A stretch of 64,000 nucleotides of DNA, from positions 181,806-245,805 of the forward strand of contig NZ_JAHXRW010000006.1 in NCBI RefSeq assembly GCF_019429625.1, in the 5' to 3' direction. Position numbers and translations under genes: made by a program. The stretch is from Celeribacter sp. PS-C1 (GTDB lineage: Bacteria > Pseudomonadota > Alphaproteobacteria > Rhodobacterales > Rhodobacteraceae). Of this stretch, positions 29,732 to 38,628 are shown piece after piece; positions within the stretch are counted from its first letter, which is position 1, and every line of letters begins with the position of its first letter. Below the pieces are notes generated by a model. The model saw nothing but the letters and a program-made list of their open reading frames with translations, did no database searches and was not told the origin of the DNA.

Positions 29732-31704
29732 CAGGCACACCGCAAAAAACCAACGGCGACCCCAGCGCCCCGGCTCGACAGTCTCCGCCCCGGGGCAGTC
29801 GCCTTCAAGTCATCCCGGACACACCGTCCAAAGTGCTGATCCGCTGGATGTGGCGGGACTATCTCAGCTCTCATATCGGCCTGGTCATCATCGCCCTCAT
29901 TCTCATGTCGGTCGAAGGTGCCATGTTGGGGGTCTTCGCCTCCCTGATTGAACCGATGTTCGACAAGGTGCTGGTCGCAGGGGAATCCAACGCACTCTTT
30001 TGGGTCGCTTTCGCGGTTTTCGGCGTCTTTTCCATGCGCGCTCTGGCCTCCTTTGGTCAGCGCGTGATCATGTCGCGGGTCGGCCAAAAGGTCTCCGCCA
30101 AACTTCAGGGCAATCTGGTGGCCCACATGCTGACGCTCGACGGGCGGTTCTTTCAGGACAACCCACCGGGCACACTGATCGAACGCACCCGTGGCGACAG
30201 TGGTGCTGCGGCGGGCGTGTGGAGCACGGTGCTTTCCGCCGCCTTCCGCGATGTTATCATGCTTGTCTCGCTACTGGCTGTGGCGATCTCCGTTGATTGG
30301 CGCTGGACCCTGATCGCTGTGGCCGGCGCGCCGCTCTTGGCCGTTCCTGTCACAGTGCTGCAAAACCTCGTGCGCCGGACCACGCGCCGCGCCCGTGCGG
30401 CCTCTGCCCGCGTTTCGACCCGTTTGGATGAAATTTTCCACGGCGCCACCACCATCAAACTGTCCGGCACAGAACGCCGTGAGGCGGATCGGTTCGAGGA
30501 TGAAATCTCCGATCTGGTGAGCGCGCAGATTCGCTCTGACGCCGGTCAGGCGGGTATTCCCGCGCTGATGGATTTGGTCGCAGGGCTCGGCTTTTTCGGG
30601 GTGCTTCTCTACGGCGGGCAACAGATCATCGACGGCACAAAGACTGTTGGCGAATTCATGTCGTTTTTCACCGCCATGGCCGTGGTGTTCGAACCCCTGC
30701 GGCGTCTCGGCAATGTCTCCGGCTCGTGGCAGGCCGCGCGCGCCTCTTTGGAGCGCATCTACGCCATTTTCAACGAACGCCCGGACATCACCAGCCCCGC
30801 AAAACCCGTTTCCCTGCCGGTGCCGGCCTCAAAGGCCGACATTCGGTTCGAGAACGTGGAATTCGCCTATGCGGACTCCCCCGTGTTGCGCGGCACGACC
30901 TTTACCGCCGAAGCGGGCAAGACCACCGCGCTTGTGGGCGCGTCTGGTGCCGGGAAATCGACGCTGTTCCATCTGATGACCCGCCTCGCGGATCCGGTCA
31001 AAGGCCAGATCAGCATCGGCGGCGTGCCGACCACGAAACTGGGCCTGACGGATCTGCGCGGGCTCTATTCCGTGGTCTCGCAAGACGCGCTTTTGTTCGA
31101 CGAAAGCCTACGGGACAACGTGCTGATGGGCACCGAAGTCGACGACAAGCGCTTGAAAGCCGCACTTAAGGCCGCCCATGTCGAGGATTTTGCCAGCCGC
31201 CTGGATCATGGGCTCGACACCCCGGTCGGACCACGCGGATCGGGCCTGTCGGGCGGTCAGCGTCAGCGCGTGGCCATCGCCCGCGCCGTGTTGCGCAACC
31301 GGCCCGTGCTGCTCTTGGACGAAGCCACCTCGGCGCTTGATGCCCAGTCCGAAAAGATTGTGCAAAACGCGCTCGAAGATCTGTCGAAAAACCGCACCAC
31401 TTTGGTCATCGCGCACCGTCTGTCGACCATCCGCAACGCCGACAAGATTGTGGTGATGGACAAGGGTCGCGTGGTGGACGAAGGGACCCACGACGAACTG
31501 ATCGCACGCGGTGGGCTTTATGCCGATCTCTATCGCCTACAATACGCCGACGGGCGCACGGTTATGGACGGTAGCCCCGTGCGAGCCGGGCAGGATCGGC
31601 GCCCAGAAGGTAGCGCAGAAGACGCCAAAGGTTCCGGGCTCCTTGCCGCCACCAGCCGGATGTTTGATAACGTGTTGGGTCTGTTTGGACGCGCAAAGGA
31701 CTAA
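29728..31704 (+). CDS. ABC exporter, fused permease/ATPase (MsbA-like)
   Basis: A 658-residue half-transporter. Six membrane helices lie in residues ~45-320. The ATPase has Walker A GASGAGKST (~403-411), signature LSGGQRQR (~506), Walker B LLLDEATS (~527) and the switch His in AHRLSTI. Homologues export lipids such as lipid A precursors. After the normal end near LYRLQ there is a ~50-residue tail whose DNA (31562-31704) is antisense to the end of the glycosyltransferase gene. Confidence 0.93.
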   Translation: MTGTPQKTNGDPSAPARQSPPRGSRLQVIPDTPSKVLIRWMWRDYLSSHIGLVIIALILMSVEGAMLGVFASLIEPMFDKVLVAGESNALFWVAFAVFGVFSMRALASFGQRVIMSRVGQKVSAKLQGNLVAHMLTLDGRFFQDNPPGTLIERTRGDSGAAAGVWSTVLSAAFRDVIMLVSLLAVAISVDWRWTLIAVAGAPLLAVPVTVLQNLVRRTTRRARAASARVSTRLDEIFHGATTIKLSGTERREADRFEDEISDLVSAQIRSDAGQAGIPALMDLVAGLGFFGVLLYGGQQIIDGTKTVGEFMSFFTAMAVVFEPLRRLGNVSGSWQAARASLERIYAIFNERPDITSPAKPVSLPVPASKADIRFENVEFAYADSPVLRGTTFTAEAGKTTALVGASGAGKSTLFHLMTRLADPVKGQISIGGVPTTKLGLTDLRGLYSVVSQDALLFDESLRDNVLMGTEVDDKRLKAALKAAHVEDFASRLDHGLDTPVGPRGSGLSGGQRQRVAIARAVLRNRPVLLLDEATSALDAQSEKIVQNALEDLSKNRTTLVIAHRLSTIRNADKIVVMDKGRVVDEGTHDELIARGGLYADLYRLQYADGRTVMDGSPVRAGQDRRPEGSAEDAKGSGLLAATSRMFDNVLGLFGRAKD

Positions 31705-32248
31705 GCGCGATTTTGCCCTTGAGGCGGCGCGCGATCTCCACGTCCTCCATCAGCGGCAGTTCTGCAAATCCGCCGATCTCGTCGTAAAGCTCGCGCGAGA
31801 TCAACAGGGCCTGATCGCCATAAGGCAGATCGAACACCCTGCTGCGCAGGTTGGCCCAACCTGCCGTCACTTTCGGACCCAGCCCCTTTGCGTTGCGAAA
31901 CGACAGACCATAGACCAGCGCGTGGTCATAAGATTTCGCGAGATGCTGCACGGTCGCCTCGGCCCAGCCCTCCGGCATCCAAGTGTCGGCATGCAAAAAC
32001 AGCAACCAATCGCCTTGAGCCGCTTCTGCGCCGCGCTTGAGCTGCGCCCCGCGCCCCGGCGCGCCGATGACAAGTTCGGCGCCCACGAAATCGGCCATTC
32101 TCTCCACCCCATCGGTGGAACCGCCGTCCGTGAGGATCAACTCCCGCACCAGCCCGGCATCCAGCCCCTCCATCAGAGACAGCATCGTCTCCCGCAACTT
32201 TGGCGTCGCGTTCAGCGTCGGGATAATGACAGAAATTGGTGCGCGCAT
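31562..32248 (-). CDS. family 2 glycosyltransferase (TIGR04283-like)
   Basis: A 228-residue GT-A glycosyltransferase. ISVIIPTLNA opens the protein, TDGGSTDG and the DXD-like LHADTWMP (sugar-nucleotide/metal site) follow, and the C-terminal RRQ-type segment WWRQGARNLWRLLRYLLGAD is present. The group occurs with arsenosugar and related pathways, but no such genes adjoin. It converges on the ABC exporter and overlaps its 3' end by 143 bp, an unusually long antisense overlap. Start ATG 32248. Confidence 0.88.
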   Translation of the reverse strand: MRAPISVIIPTLNATPKLRETMLSLMEGLDAGLVRELILTDGGSTDGVERMADFVGAELVIGAPGRGAQLKRGAEAAQGDWLLFLHADTWMPEGWAEATVQHLAKSYDHALVYGLSFRNAKGLGPKVTAGWANLRSRVFDLPYGDQALLISRELYDEIGGFAELPLMEDVEIARRLKGKIALSPLRVQTDPTRYQTSGWWRQGARNLWRLLRYLLGADPARLARGYRP

Positions 32249-32327
32249 AGGCCCCTCAACAGGTTTGCAGCTTCTCTTGGCTTCTTCCCTTCCTATATGA
32301 AGGGCAACAAAAGGGGAAAGGGTTCAC

Positions 32328-33062
32328 ATGACTGACCAAGCGCGCAAAGTGATCGAAATCTCGGGCGACGACCGGCTACATTTCCTGCAAGGGCTGATCA
32401 CCAATGATGTCAAAGGCCTCGAGACCGGCGCGGTCTATGCCGCCCTTTTGACGCCGCAGGGCAAGTTCCTCGTCGATTTCTTTCTCGTCCCCGAGGGCGA
32501 CGTGGTGCTGATGGACATCCCGGCCTCCGAAGAAGAGAGCCTGATGAAGCGGCTCACCATGTATAAATTGCGCTCGAAAGTCACACTGACGCCGACGGAC
32601 CGTGTTGTATCTCGGGGCCTCGGCGAAGCCCCCGAGGGCGCTTTCCAAGACCCCCGCACGCCCGAGATGGGCTGGCGCGCCTATGACGGGCGGCCCTCGG
32701 AGGACGTCGATTGGGATGCGATCCGCGTGGCGCATTGCGTGCCGGAATTCGGTATTGAACTCACGCCGGACACTTTCATTTTGGAGGCAGGCTTTGCGCA
32801 GCTGCACGGCGTGAACTTCAAGAAAGGCTGTTATGTCGGCCAAGAGGTCACCGCTCGGATGCATCATAAAACCGAATTGCGCAAAGGCTTGAAACAAGTC
32901 GCAATCGACGGCTCCGCCCCCGTCGGCACCGAGATTGTGACCGAGGACGGCAAAACTGCAGGCACGCTCTTCACCCAGTCGGGTGACCGCGCCATCGCCT
33001 ATCTGCGCTATGATCGAGCCCATGGCACGCTTAAAGCCGGTGACGCGCTGATCAGCCTTTAA
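32328..33062 (+). CDS. ygfZ: folate-binding protein YgfZ
   Basis: A 244-residue GcvT-fold protein. The diagnostic motif KGCYVGQEVTARMHH with the functional Cys is near residue 165, and the N-terminal LQGLITNDV segment is typical. YgfZ uses tetrahydrofolate to support repair or assembly of iron-sulfur enzymes such as MiaB. Monocistronic, divergent from the glycosyltransferase. The start ATG 32328 follows GGGGAAAGGG. Confidence 0.93.
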   Translation: MTDQARKVIEISGDDRLHFLQGLITNDVKGLETGAVYAALLTPQGKFLVDFFLVPEGDVVLMDIPASEEESLMKRLTMYKLRSKVTLTPTDRVVSRGLGEAPEGAFQDPRTPEMGWRAYDGRPSEDVDWDAIRVAHCVPEFGIELTPDTFILEAGFAQLHGVNFKKGCYVGQEVTARMHHKTELRKGLKQVAIDGSAPVGTEIVTEDGKTAGTLFTQSGDRAIAYLRYDRAHGTLKAGDALISL

Positions 33063-33179
33063 CAAAATCGCAAACTCTTTTCTGTTCAATCCGCGCAAGC
33101 GACGGCATGATGGATATGCCGACGGGAGGCATGTTGCACATCGTGCCGCGGCGGGAAGATCATTTTGAAAGGAACTGGC

Positions 33180-34025
33180 ATGAGCGATGTCGCCGGAAAA
33201 CCCTGTATCATCTGTGTGGCGATCACCGGCTCCTTGCCGACGAAGGCCGACAATCCGGCCGTTCCGATCACCATTTCCGAACAGATCGAAAGCACGCATG
33301 AGGCCTATGAGGCCGGCGCCTCCATCGCGCATTGCCATGTCCGCGACGACGAGGGCAAACCGACCTCCGATCCCGAGCGCTTCGGTCGCTTGATGGAGGG
33401 GATCCAGCTTCATTGTCCCGGCATGATTGTCCAGCTGTCGACCGGCGGTCGGTCCGGCGCTGGCAAAACCCGGGGCGGCATGCTGTCCCTGCGCCCGCCG
33501 ATGGCCTCGCTGTCCGTGGGCTCGAACAACTTCCCGACCCGCGTCTACGAGAACCCGCCGGATCTCGTCGATTGGCTCGCCGCAGAGATGAAGACCTACG
33601 GCGTCAAACCAGAGATCGAGGCCTTCGATCTGTCACACATCTATAAAGCCCACGACATGATGGAGCACGCCCAGATCGGCGCGCGGCCCTATGTGCAATT
33701 CGTCATGGGGGTGAAAAACGCCATGCCCGCCGTGAAGCGCGTGTTCGATATTTATGTCGACACGGTGCACGACCTCTTTGGTGATGATATCCCGTGGTGT
33801 GCCGCAGGCATCGGGCGGCATCAACTTGAGGTCAATGAATGGGCCGCAGCCGCAGGTGGTCACCTGCGCACCGGGCTTGAGGACAACATCCGCATCGACA
33901 AGACCACGCTTGCGCCCTCGAATGCGGCCTTGGTGGAACTCGCGGTTCTGGCCGCCCAGCGCCACGACCGCCCCATCGCGACACCTGCACAGGCCCGCAA
34001 AATTCTTGGACTGCGGGCCGGATAA
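33180..34025 (+). CDS. BKACE-family enzyme (beta-keto acid cleavage, DUF849)
   Basis: A 281-residue zinc-dependent enzyme of the 3-keto-5-aminohexanoate cleavage family. It shows AITGSLPTK at the N-terminus, the zinc-binding HCHVRDDEGKPTSD, and SNNFPTRVYEN. These enzymes condense a beta-keto acid with acetyl-CoA. Known substrates include dehydrocarnitine and ketoaminohexanoate; which applies here cannot be told. AAAGGA precedes ATG 33180. Confidence 0.9.
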   Translation: MSDVAGKPCIICVAITGSLPTKADNPAVPITISEQIESTHEAYEAGASIAHCHVRDDEGKPTSDPERFGRLMEGIQLHCPGMIVQLSTGGRSGAGKTRGGMLSLRPPMASLSVGSNNFPTRVYENPPDLVDWLAAEMKTYGVKPEIEAFDLSHIYKAHDMMEHAQIGARPYVQFVMGVKNAMPAVKRVFDIYVDTVHDLFGDDIPWCAAGIGRHQLEVNEWAAAAGGHLRTGLEDNIRIDKTTLAPSNAALVELAVLAAQRHDRPIATPAQARKILGLRAG

Positions 34026-34045
34026 TCCTCGCACCCTGAAAACGG

Positions 34046-34076
34046 AAAAAGCCGCCCGAAAGGAGCGGCTTTTTTA
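34046..34076. terminator. bidirectional terminator between BKACE gene and efp
   Basis: AAAAAGCCGC (34046-34055) pairs with GCGGCTTTTT (34065-34074). A and T runs on either side serve both convergent genes. Confidence 0.85.
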
Positions 34077-34098
34077 ATTTCAGCGAAAGACCTGAGCC

Positions 34099-34662
34099 TC
34101 AGGCGCGTTCCGAATACTCCATCGTCTCGGTATTCACCACGATGTCCTCGTCGGTGCCCACGAACGGCGGCACCATAACGCGCACGCCGTTGTCGAGCGT
34201 AGCGGGTTTGAAGGAGTTCGCAGCGGTCTGACCTTTGACGACCGGCTCGGTCTCCACGATTTTGCAGATCACTTTCTGCGGCAGGGTCGCGTTCAGCGCC
34301 TCCTCCTCGTAGAACTCAACAACGATGGTCATGCCGTCCTGAAGGAACGGACGACGCTCACCCAGAATGTCGGCCGGGATCGTGACCTGTTCGTAGGTCT
34401 CGGTGTCCATGATGTTCAAAAGACCGTCGCTCTCATAGAGGAACTGCATGTCTTTTTGCTCAAGACGCACGCGCTCGACTTTGTCGGCGGAGCGGAAGCG
34501 CTCATTGAGCTTGCGTCCGTCGCGGAGGTTTTTCATTTCGACCTGAGCAAAGGCGCCGCCTTTGCCGGGCTTCACGTGGTCGACTTTCACAGCGGCCCAA
34601 AGGCCCCCGTCATGTTCCAGCACATTGCCGGGGCGGATTTCGTTACCGTTGATTTTGGGCAT
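34099..34662 (-). CDS. efp: translation elongation factor P
   Basis: A 187-residue EF-P that relieves ribosome stalling at proline runs. The modification site K34 lies in the loop KPGKGGAF. Three beta-barrel domains follow, and the C-terminus ends in the family motif [33 protein letters not shown] segment. No lysyl-transferase (epmA/B) is adjacent. It is monocistronic. Confidence 0.97.
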   Translation of the reverse strand: MPKINGNEIRPGNVLEHDGGLWAAVKVDHVKPGKGGAFAQVEMKNLRDGRKLNERFRSADKVERVRLEQKDMQFLYESDGLLNIMDTETYEQVTIPADILGERRPFLQDGMTIVVEFYEEEALNATLPQKVICKIVETEPVVKGQTAANSFKPATLDNGVRVMVPPFVGTDEDIVVNTETMEYSERA

Positions 34663-34932
34663 GTCACTAAACCGTGGCGTTTGGTTGAAGATATCTCAGC
34701 GCACCCTATATCTGGCCAGTCGCTGGCTGACAAGGCTCACGACAAGCGCCTCTGGGCGCTCCGGAGTAAGGTGTACCGCTTTGTCTCGCGGAAACTGGGG
34801 CAGGATGTTAGCGCTGAAAGATATGCGCCAAATGCAAGATAGGTATGCATTTGCGTTGTATCCGAATCGTTACAAACCTGCCATAAGGGCCCGCACGCCA
34901 AAAAGACAAGAGCAATAATACAAGGATAACTC

Positions 34933-35253
34933 ATGGCTGAGTTCGTGGATGGCACCGCATTCAATTACGAGCAAGGACAACGCGCACGCAAACTTTTTGC
35001 CGCTGTTGTTTTGGCTGCGCTCGATGATGCGATCGCCGATGATAAAAAATATGGCAATGGCCCGGAACAGATCGCCCGTTGGGCGCGCTCTCGTGATGGC
35101 CGTGAAGTTCTGTCCTGTGCCGGCATCGACCCGTGTGAACGCGTCGTCTCCGGTCTGATGGAATTCGTCTCCAAAGGCATTCGGACCTCCGTCGCGCTGT
35201 CGCGCGAGGAAAGCGAACGTCGTCACGCCCAAGAGGCGGCAGAGGCTGCGTAA
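34933..35253 (+). CDS. conserved Rhodobacteraceae protein (probably DUF6280)
   Basis: A 106-residue soluble, mainly helical protein beginning MAEFVDGTAFNYEQGQRA and rich in charged residues at its C-terminus (SREESERRHAQEAAEAA). I recognise the sequence style as a small protein strongly conserved in roseobacters (DUF6280, assigned from memory), of unknown function. It stands alone after a 270-bp gap and ends before a very strong terminator, which suggests high, independent expression. Confidence 0.8.
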   Translation: MAEFVDGTAFNYEQGQRARKLFAAVVLAALDDAIADDKKYGNGPEQIARWARSRDGREVLSCAGIDPCERVVSGLMEFVSKGIRTSVALSREESERRHAQEAAEAA

Positions 35254-35280
35254 AACACGCTATTGCCGATGTTCTGAACA

Positions 35281-35312
35281 AGACGCGCCAAGCTGCTGGC
35301 GCGTCTTTTCTT
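35281..35312 (+). terminator. strong rho-independent terminator
   Basis: AGACGCGCCA (35281-35290) and TGGCGCGTCT (35297-35306) form a perfect 10-bp stem with a 6-nt loop, followed by TTTCTTTT. Confidence 0.9.
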
Positions 35313-35344
35313 TTGCGCGCATGCTGTCTCAAAAGGAGAGCCAC

Positions 35345-35836
35345 ATGAGCAAGAAAATCGACATCTCTGCCATCTCGCCCAAGATCGGCACCCTCTACCC
35401 GCCCCCGCATCACATGGGCACGCGCGACCGCGTCAAACGCGCGCTTGGCGATCAGGCGGGGCTCACACAATTCGGTGTCAACCTAACCACACTGCCGCCC
35501 GGCAGCAGTTCCGCCCTGCCCCACTGGCACGAACAGGAAGACGAGTTTGTCTATATCGTCGCGGGCCACCCGACGCTGGTTTATGGCGACAGCGAAGAAC
35601 GCCTCTCGCCGGGAGATTGCGCAGGATTCAAAGCAGGCGTCGAGATCGGCCACTGTCTGCGCAACGACACCGACAGCGATGTGGTCGTGCTGGAAGTTGG
35701 ATCGCGCAAAAAGGGCGAGCGGGCTTTTTACCCCGGCCTCGATCTCATGGCGGACACAGGAAAAGATAATTTCTACTTTCAACTTGATGGAACACCTTAC
35801 CCGAACATCCGTCGCCGTGGCCCCGGCGAGGATTAA
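35345..35836 (+). CDS. cupin-domain protein
   Basis: A 163-residue single-cupin protein. The first metal motif is [17 protein letters not shown] (His, His, Glu) and the second half has [16 protein letters not shown] with the last His. The likely metal site would allow binding of a small ligand or an isomerase/dioxygenase reaction, but the substrate is unknown. AAGGAG precedes ATG 35345. cobQ follows on the same strand with a 56-bp gap and its own AGGGAG. Confidence 0.85.
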   Translation: MSKKIDISAISPKIGTLYPPPHHMGTRDRVKRALGDQAGLTQFGVNLTTLPPGSSSALPHWHEQEDEFVYIVAGHPTLVYGDSEERLSPGDCAGFKAGVEIGHCLRNDTDSDVVVLEVGSRKKGERAFYPGLDLMADTGKDNFYFQLDGTPYPNIRRRGPGED

Positions 35837-35892
35837 CCCCTTCCCTCTTCATTGCAGCTCACATACTCATGAGCCTCAAAAGGGAGAGGCAC

Positions 35893-37353
35893 ATGGCCAA
35901 GGCGATCATGATCCAGGGCACCGGCTCTAATGTGGGCAAATCCATGTTGGTGGCGGGGCTGTGCCGGGCCTTCACCCGTCGCGGGCTCAAAGTCGTGCCT
36001 TTCAAGCCGCAAAACATGTCCAACAACGCTGCCGTGACCCAAGATGGCGGTGAGATTGGCCGCGCGCAGGCGCTTCAGGCTCGCGCTTGCGGTTTGGCTC
36101 CGCATTCCGACATGAATCCCGTGCTATTGAAGCCCGAAAGCGAACATGGCGCTCAGGTCGTGGTGCAAGGCAAACGCGTAGGGGCGCTCATGGCGCGCGA
36201 TTATGGGCAGGAAAAGCCCAATCTGATGCCCAAGGTTTTGGAAAGCTTCCACCGCCTCACCGCAGCTGCCGATCTCGTAGTGATCGAAGGCGCCGGCAGC
36301 CCGGCGGAGACCAATCTACGAAAAGGCGACATTGCAAATATGGGCTTTGCCGAGGCCGCCGATGTGCCTGTCATTTTGGTCGGCGACATCGATCGGGGAG
36401 GCGTGATCGCGCAGCTTGTCGGCTCTCACACGGTGCTCTCCCCTGAGGATCGCGCCCGCATACGGGGCTTCGCCGTCAATAAGTTTCGAGGTGATCCAAA
36501 ACTGTTCGAAGAGGGCTCGAAAGACATCGCCCAACGCACCGGCTGGACCGATCTCGGCACCTTATCTTGGTTTCCCGAGGCCCATCGTCTGCCCGCCGAG
36601 GATGTAATGGAGATCAGCTCGCGTGGAACAGGGCGGATCAAAATCGCCGTTCCGAAACTCTCGCGGATCGCGAATTTTGACGATCTTGATCCGCTCGCCG
36701 CCGAGCCGGATGTGACGGTGCAGATCGTGGAACCGGGAGAGCCGCTGCCCGGTGACGCTGATCTGGTTCTGATCCCCGGCACGAAATCGACGCTGGGCGA
36801 TCTGGCATTCTTTCGGGCGCAAGGGTGGGACATCGACCTGCACGCCCATATCCGGCGTGGTGCGCACGTTCTAGGGATTTGTGGCGGATATCAAATGCTT
36901 GGACAATGGATCGACGACCCCGAGGGCATCGAAGGGCCGAAAGGGCGCCATCCGGGACTTGGGTATTTGAACGTGGAAACCACCATGGGCGGCGACAAGC
37001 GGCTGGCGGAAGTGGTGGCGACGGACCACGCCAGCGGGCATGAGGTGCGCGCCTATGAAATCCACATCGGGTGCACCGACGGTCCCGACATGGCCCGCGC
37101 TTGGCTCACCCTGGAAGGACGCCCCGAAGGCGCGGCGTCACAGGACGGGCGTGTAATGGGATGCTATTTGCACGGATTGTTCACCGCAGATGCGTTTCGC
37201 TCAGCCTATCTGGAGCGATTTGGCGCCGCGAACACAGGGATCATTTTCGACGCCACGGTGGAGCACACGCTGGATGCGCTGGCAGATCATATCGAGGCCC
37301 ATCTGGACCTCGACCGAATTTATGCGCTTGCCGAAGCCATCAAAGCGGTCTGA
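35893..37353 (+). CDS. cobQ: cobyric acid synthase
   Basis: A 486-residue glutamine amidotransferase that amidates adenosylcobyrinic a,c-diamide in cobalamin synthesis. The N-terminal P-loop-type [10 protein letters not shown] and [10 protein letters not shown] are diagnostic, the glutaminase Cys is in [10 protein letters not shown] (~residue 332), and the His is in YLHGLF. AGGGAG precedes ATG 35893. Other cob genes are not in the window, so the pathway is dispersed. Confidence 0.95.
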   Translation: MAKAIMIQGTGSNVGKSMLVAGLCRAFTRRGLKVVPFKPQNMSNNAAVTQDGGEIGRAQALQARACGLAPHSDMNPVLLKPESEHGAQVVVQGKRVGALMARDYGQEKPNLMPKVLESFHRLTAAADLVVIEGAGSPAETNLRKGDIANMGFAEAADVPVILVGDIDRGGVIAQLVGSHTVLSPEDRARIRGFAVNKFRGDPKLFEEGSKDIAQRTGWTDLGTLSWFPEAHRLPAEDVMEISSRGTGRIKIAVPKLSRIANFDDLDPLAAEPDVTVQIVEPGEPLPGDADLVLIPGTKSTLGDLAFFRAQGWDIDLHAHIRRGAHVLGICGGYQMLGQWIDDPEGIEGPKGRHPGLGYLNVETTMGGDKRLAEVVATDHASGHEVRAYEIHIGCTDGPDMARAWLTLEGRPEGAASQDGRVMGCYLHGLFTADAFRSAYLERFGAANTGIIFDATVEHTLDALADHIEAHLDLDRIYALAEAIKAV

Positions 37354-38490
37354 TCACTCAAACTCGCGCAGGGTCAGAGCGCGCTGCACTTCGCGCCGCA
37401 CAAGACTGCGCACATTGCGGGTGATGCGCTGGCCCAACTCGCCCTGCAACTCTTCGCGAATGACCTGAGCGATCATCTCACGTAGCGCCTCTTCGTCGAG
37501 AATCTCCTCATCGGCATAGCCCGCCAAAGCGAGTTCTTCCTCGAAGTTTGGATCGAAATCGGGGGCGACGCCCTGTGCGGGCGCCTCAAGTTCTTCATCC
37601 TCGGCTGCGACATTCTCCGACGCGTCTTGGGCAGACTGAAACGCGCTTTCCTCAATCACCTCGGCATCGGCGATGTTATCCATCTCGTCATCTGCCCGGT
37701 CGTCAGACTGTGTCATTGCAGCTCCGTCTGCCTCATGTGCTTTGTCCGTCCCGTCCTCGGCGGGCGTCTCATCCCCCTCCGAATCCGCAGTATTCGTTTC
37801 CTCCGGACCAGTTTTCGTAGAGCCGGTTTCAACTGGGCCCGTTTCTACCGGACCGAAATGAAGCACACGCCCCCCCGGCTCCGCGAAGGCACGCGGCATC
37901 TCACGCGGAATTTCTGCCTCAAGGTCCTCGGAGCCGTCCGGCTCCCATTCCATGCCCTGCGCGCCGACAGCGGCTTCAAGCTCGGCAATGCGTTGTTCAA
38001 GAGACAGACGTGCGACATGGGCGGCCGCGACCTCGTCGGGCGTGTCGTCCAAATCGGCGCTCCAATCTTCCGCCGTAGGCACGGGCTCTTCGGGCGCGTC
38101 CGCCGCAGCGTGCACCTCTTCTGCAACCAAGGCTTCGAGGTCCGTCTCAGGCGCCTCTTCTTCATCCGCTTGCGGAACATGCACGGCCTGTTCCATCGAC
38201 AGAACCAAAGGCTCGGGGGCTTCCGAAAGCGGCTCGCTAGCCTCTTCCGGTGCGACGGCTGGCGCTTTTTCCACCCGGAAATCAGGCGTCAAAACCAGCG
38301 CTGCAGGCGCAGGAGCGACGTCTTTCGGCTCAGAAGGTGTCTCAAGCGGGCGTTCCAAAGTCAGGGGCGGCTCTGCGGCTTTTGATGGCGCAGACGCCTT
38401 CACAGCACTCTGCGCGTGGGTTTCCGCCACCAAACGACGGATCGAGGCCAAAACATCGTCCGCATCAAGATTTGTCATCGGATCAGACAT
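37354..38490 (-). CDS. PopZ-like (DUF2497-type) polar organiser candidate
   Basis: A 378-residue protein with three parts: a conserved short N-terminal helix LDADDVLASIRRLV (residues ~8-21), a long acidic, proline-rich disordered middle (~30-310), and a helical C-terminus (LREMIAQVIREEL...RREVQRAL, ~335-375). This is the layout of PopZ, whose N-terminal helix binds partners and whose C-terminus oligomerises. It follows pcm and tolC as DUF2497/popZ does in rhizobia and Caulobacter. The C-terminal residues are divergent, so the call is inference. GGGGAG precedes ATG 38490. Confidence 0.6.
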   Translation of the reverse strand: MSDPMTNLDADDVLASIRRLVAETHAQSAVKASAPSKAAEPPLTLERPLETPSEPKDVAPAPAALVLTPDFRVEKAPAVAPEEASEPLSEAPEPLVLSMEQAVHVPQADEEEAPETDLEALVAEEVHAAADAPEEPVPTAEDWSADLDDTPDEVAAAHVARLSLEQRIAELEAAVGAQGMEWEPDGSEDLEAEIPREMPRAFAEPGGRVLHFGPVETGPVETGSTKTGPEETNTADSEGDETPAEDGTDKAHEADGAAMTQSDDRADDEMDNIADAEVIEESAFQSAQDASENVAAEDEELEAPAQGVAPDFDPNFEEELALAGYADEEILDEEALREMIAQVIREELQGELGQRITRNVRSLVRREVQRALTLREFE

Positions 38491-38564
38491 CCCGACTCCC
38501 CTTACACTACCCCTGATGGTAGCCAGCTTCCGTCTCACATACAACAGAAGCCGTCTTCAAACGC

Positions 38565-38603
38565 AAACCCCCGCAGATCGGAAAACCGACATGCGGGGGC
38601 GTT
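38565..38603 (-). terminator. rho-independent terminator after tolC
   Basis: CCCCCGCA (38568-38575) pairs with TGCGGGGG (38592-38599) around an inner CGG...CCG stem. The minus-strand tail is TTTGCGTTTG. It would reduce read-through from tolC into the PopZ-like gene. Confidence 0.7.
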
Positions 38604-38628
38604 TTCAGTCAACCGAAAGCCTCGGCTG

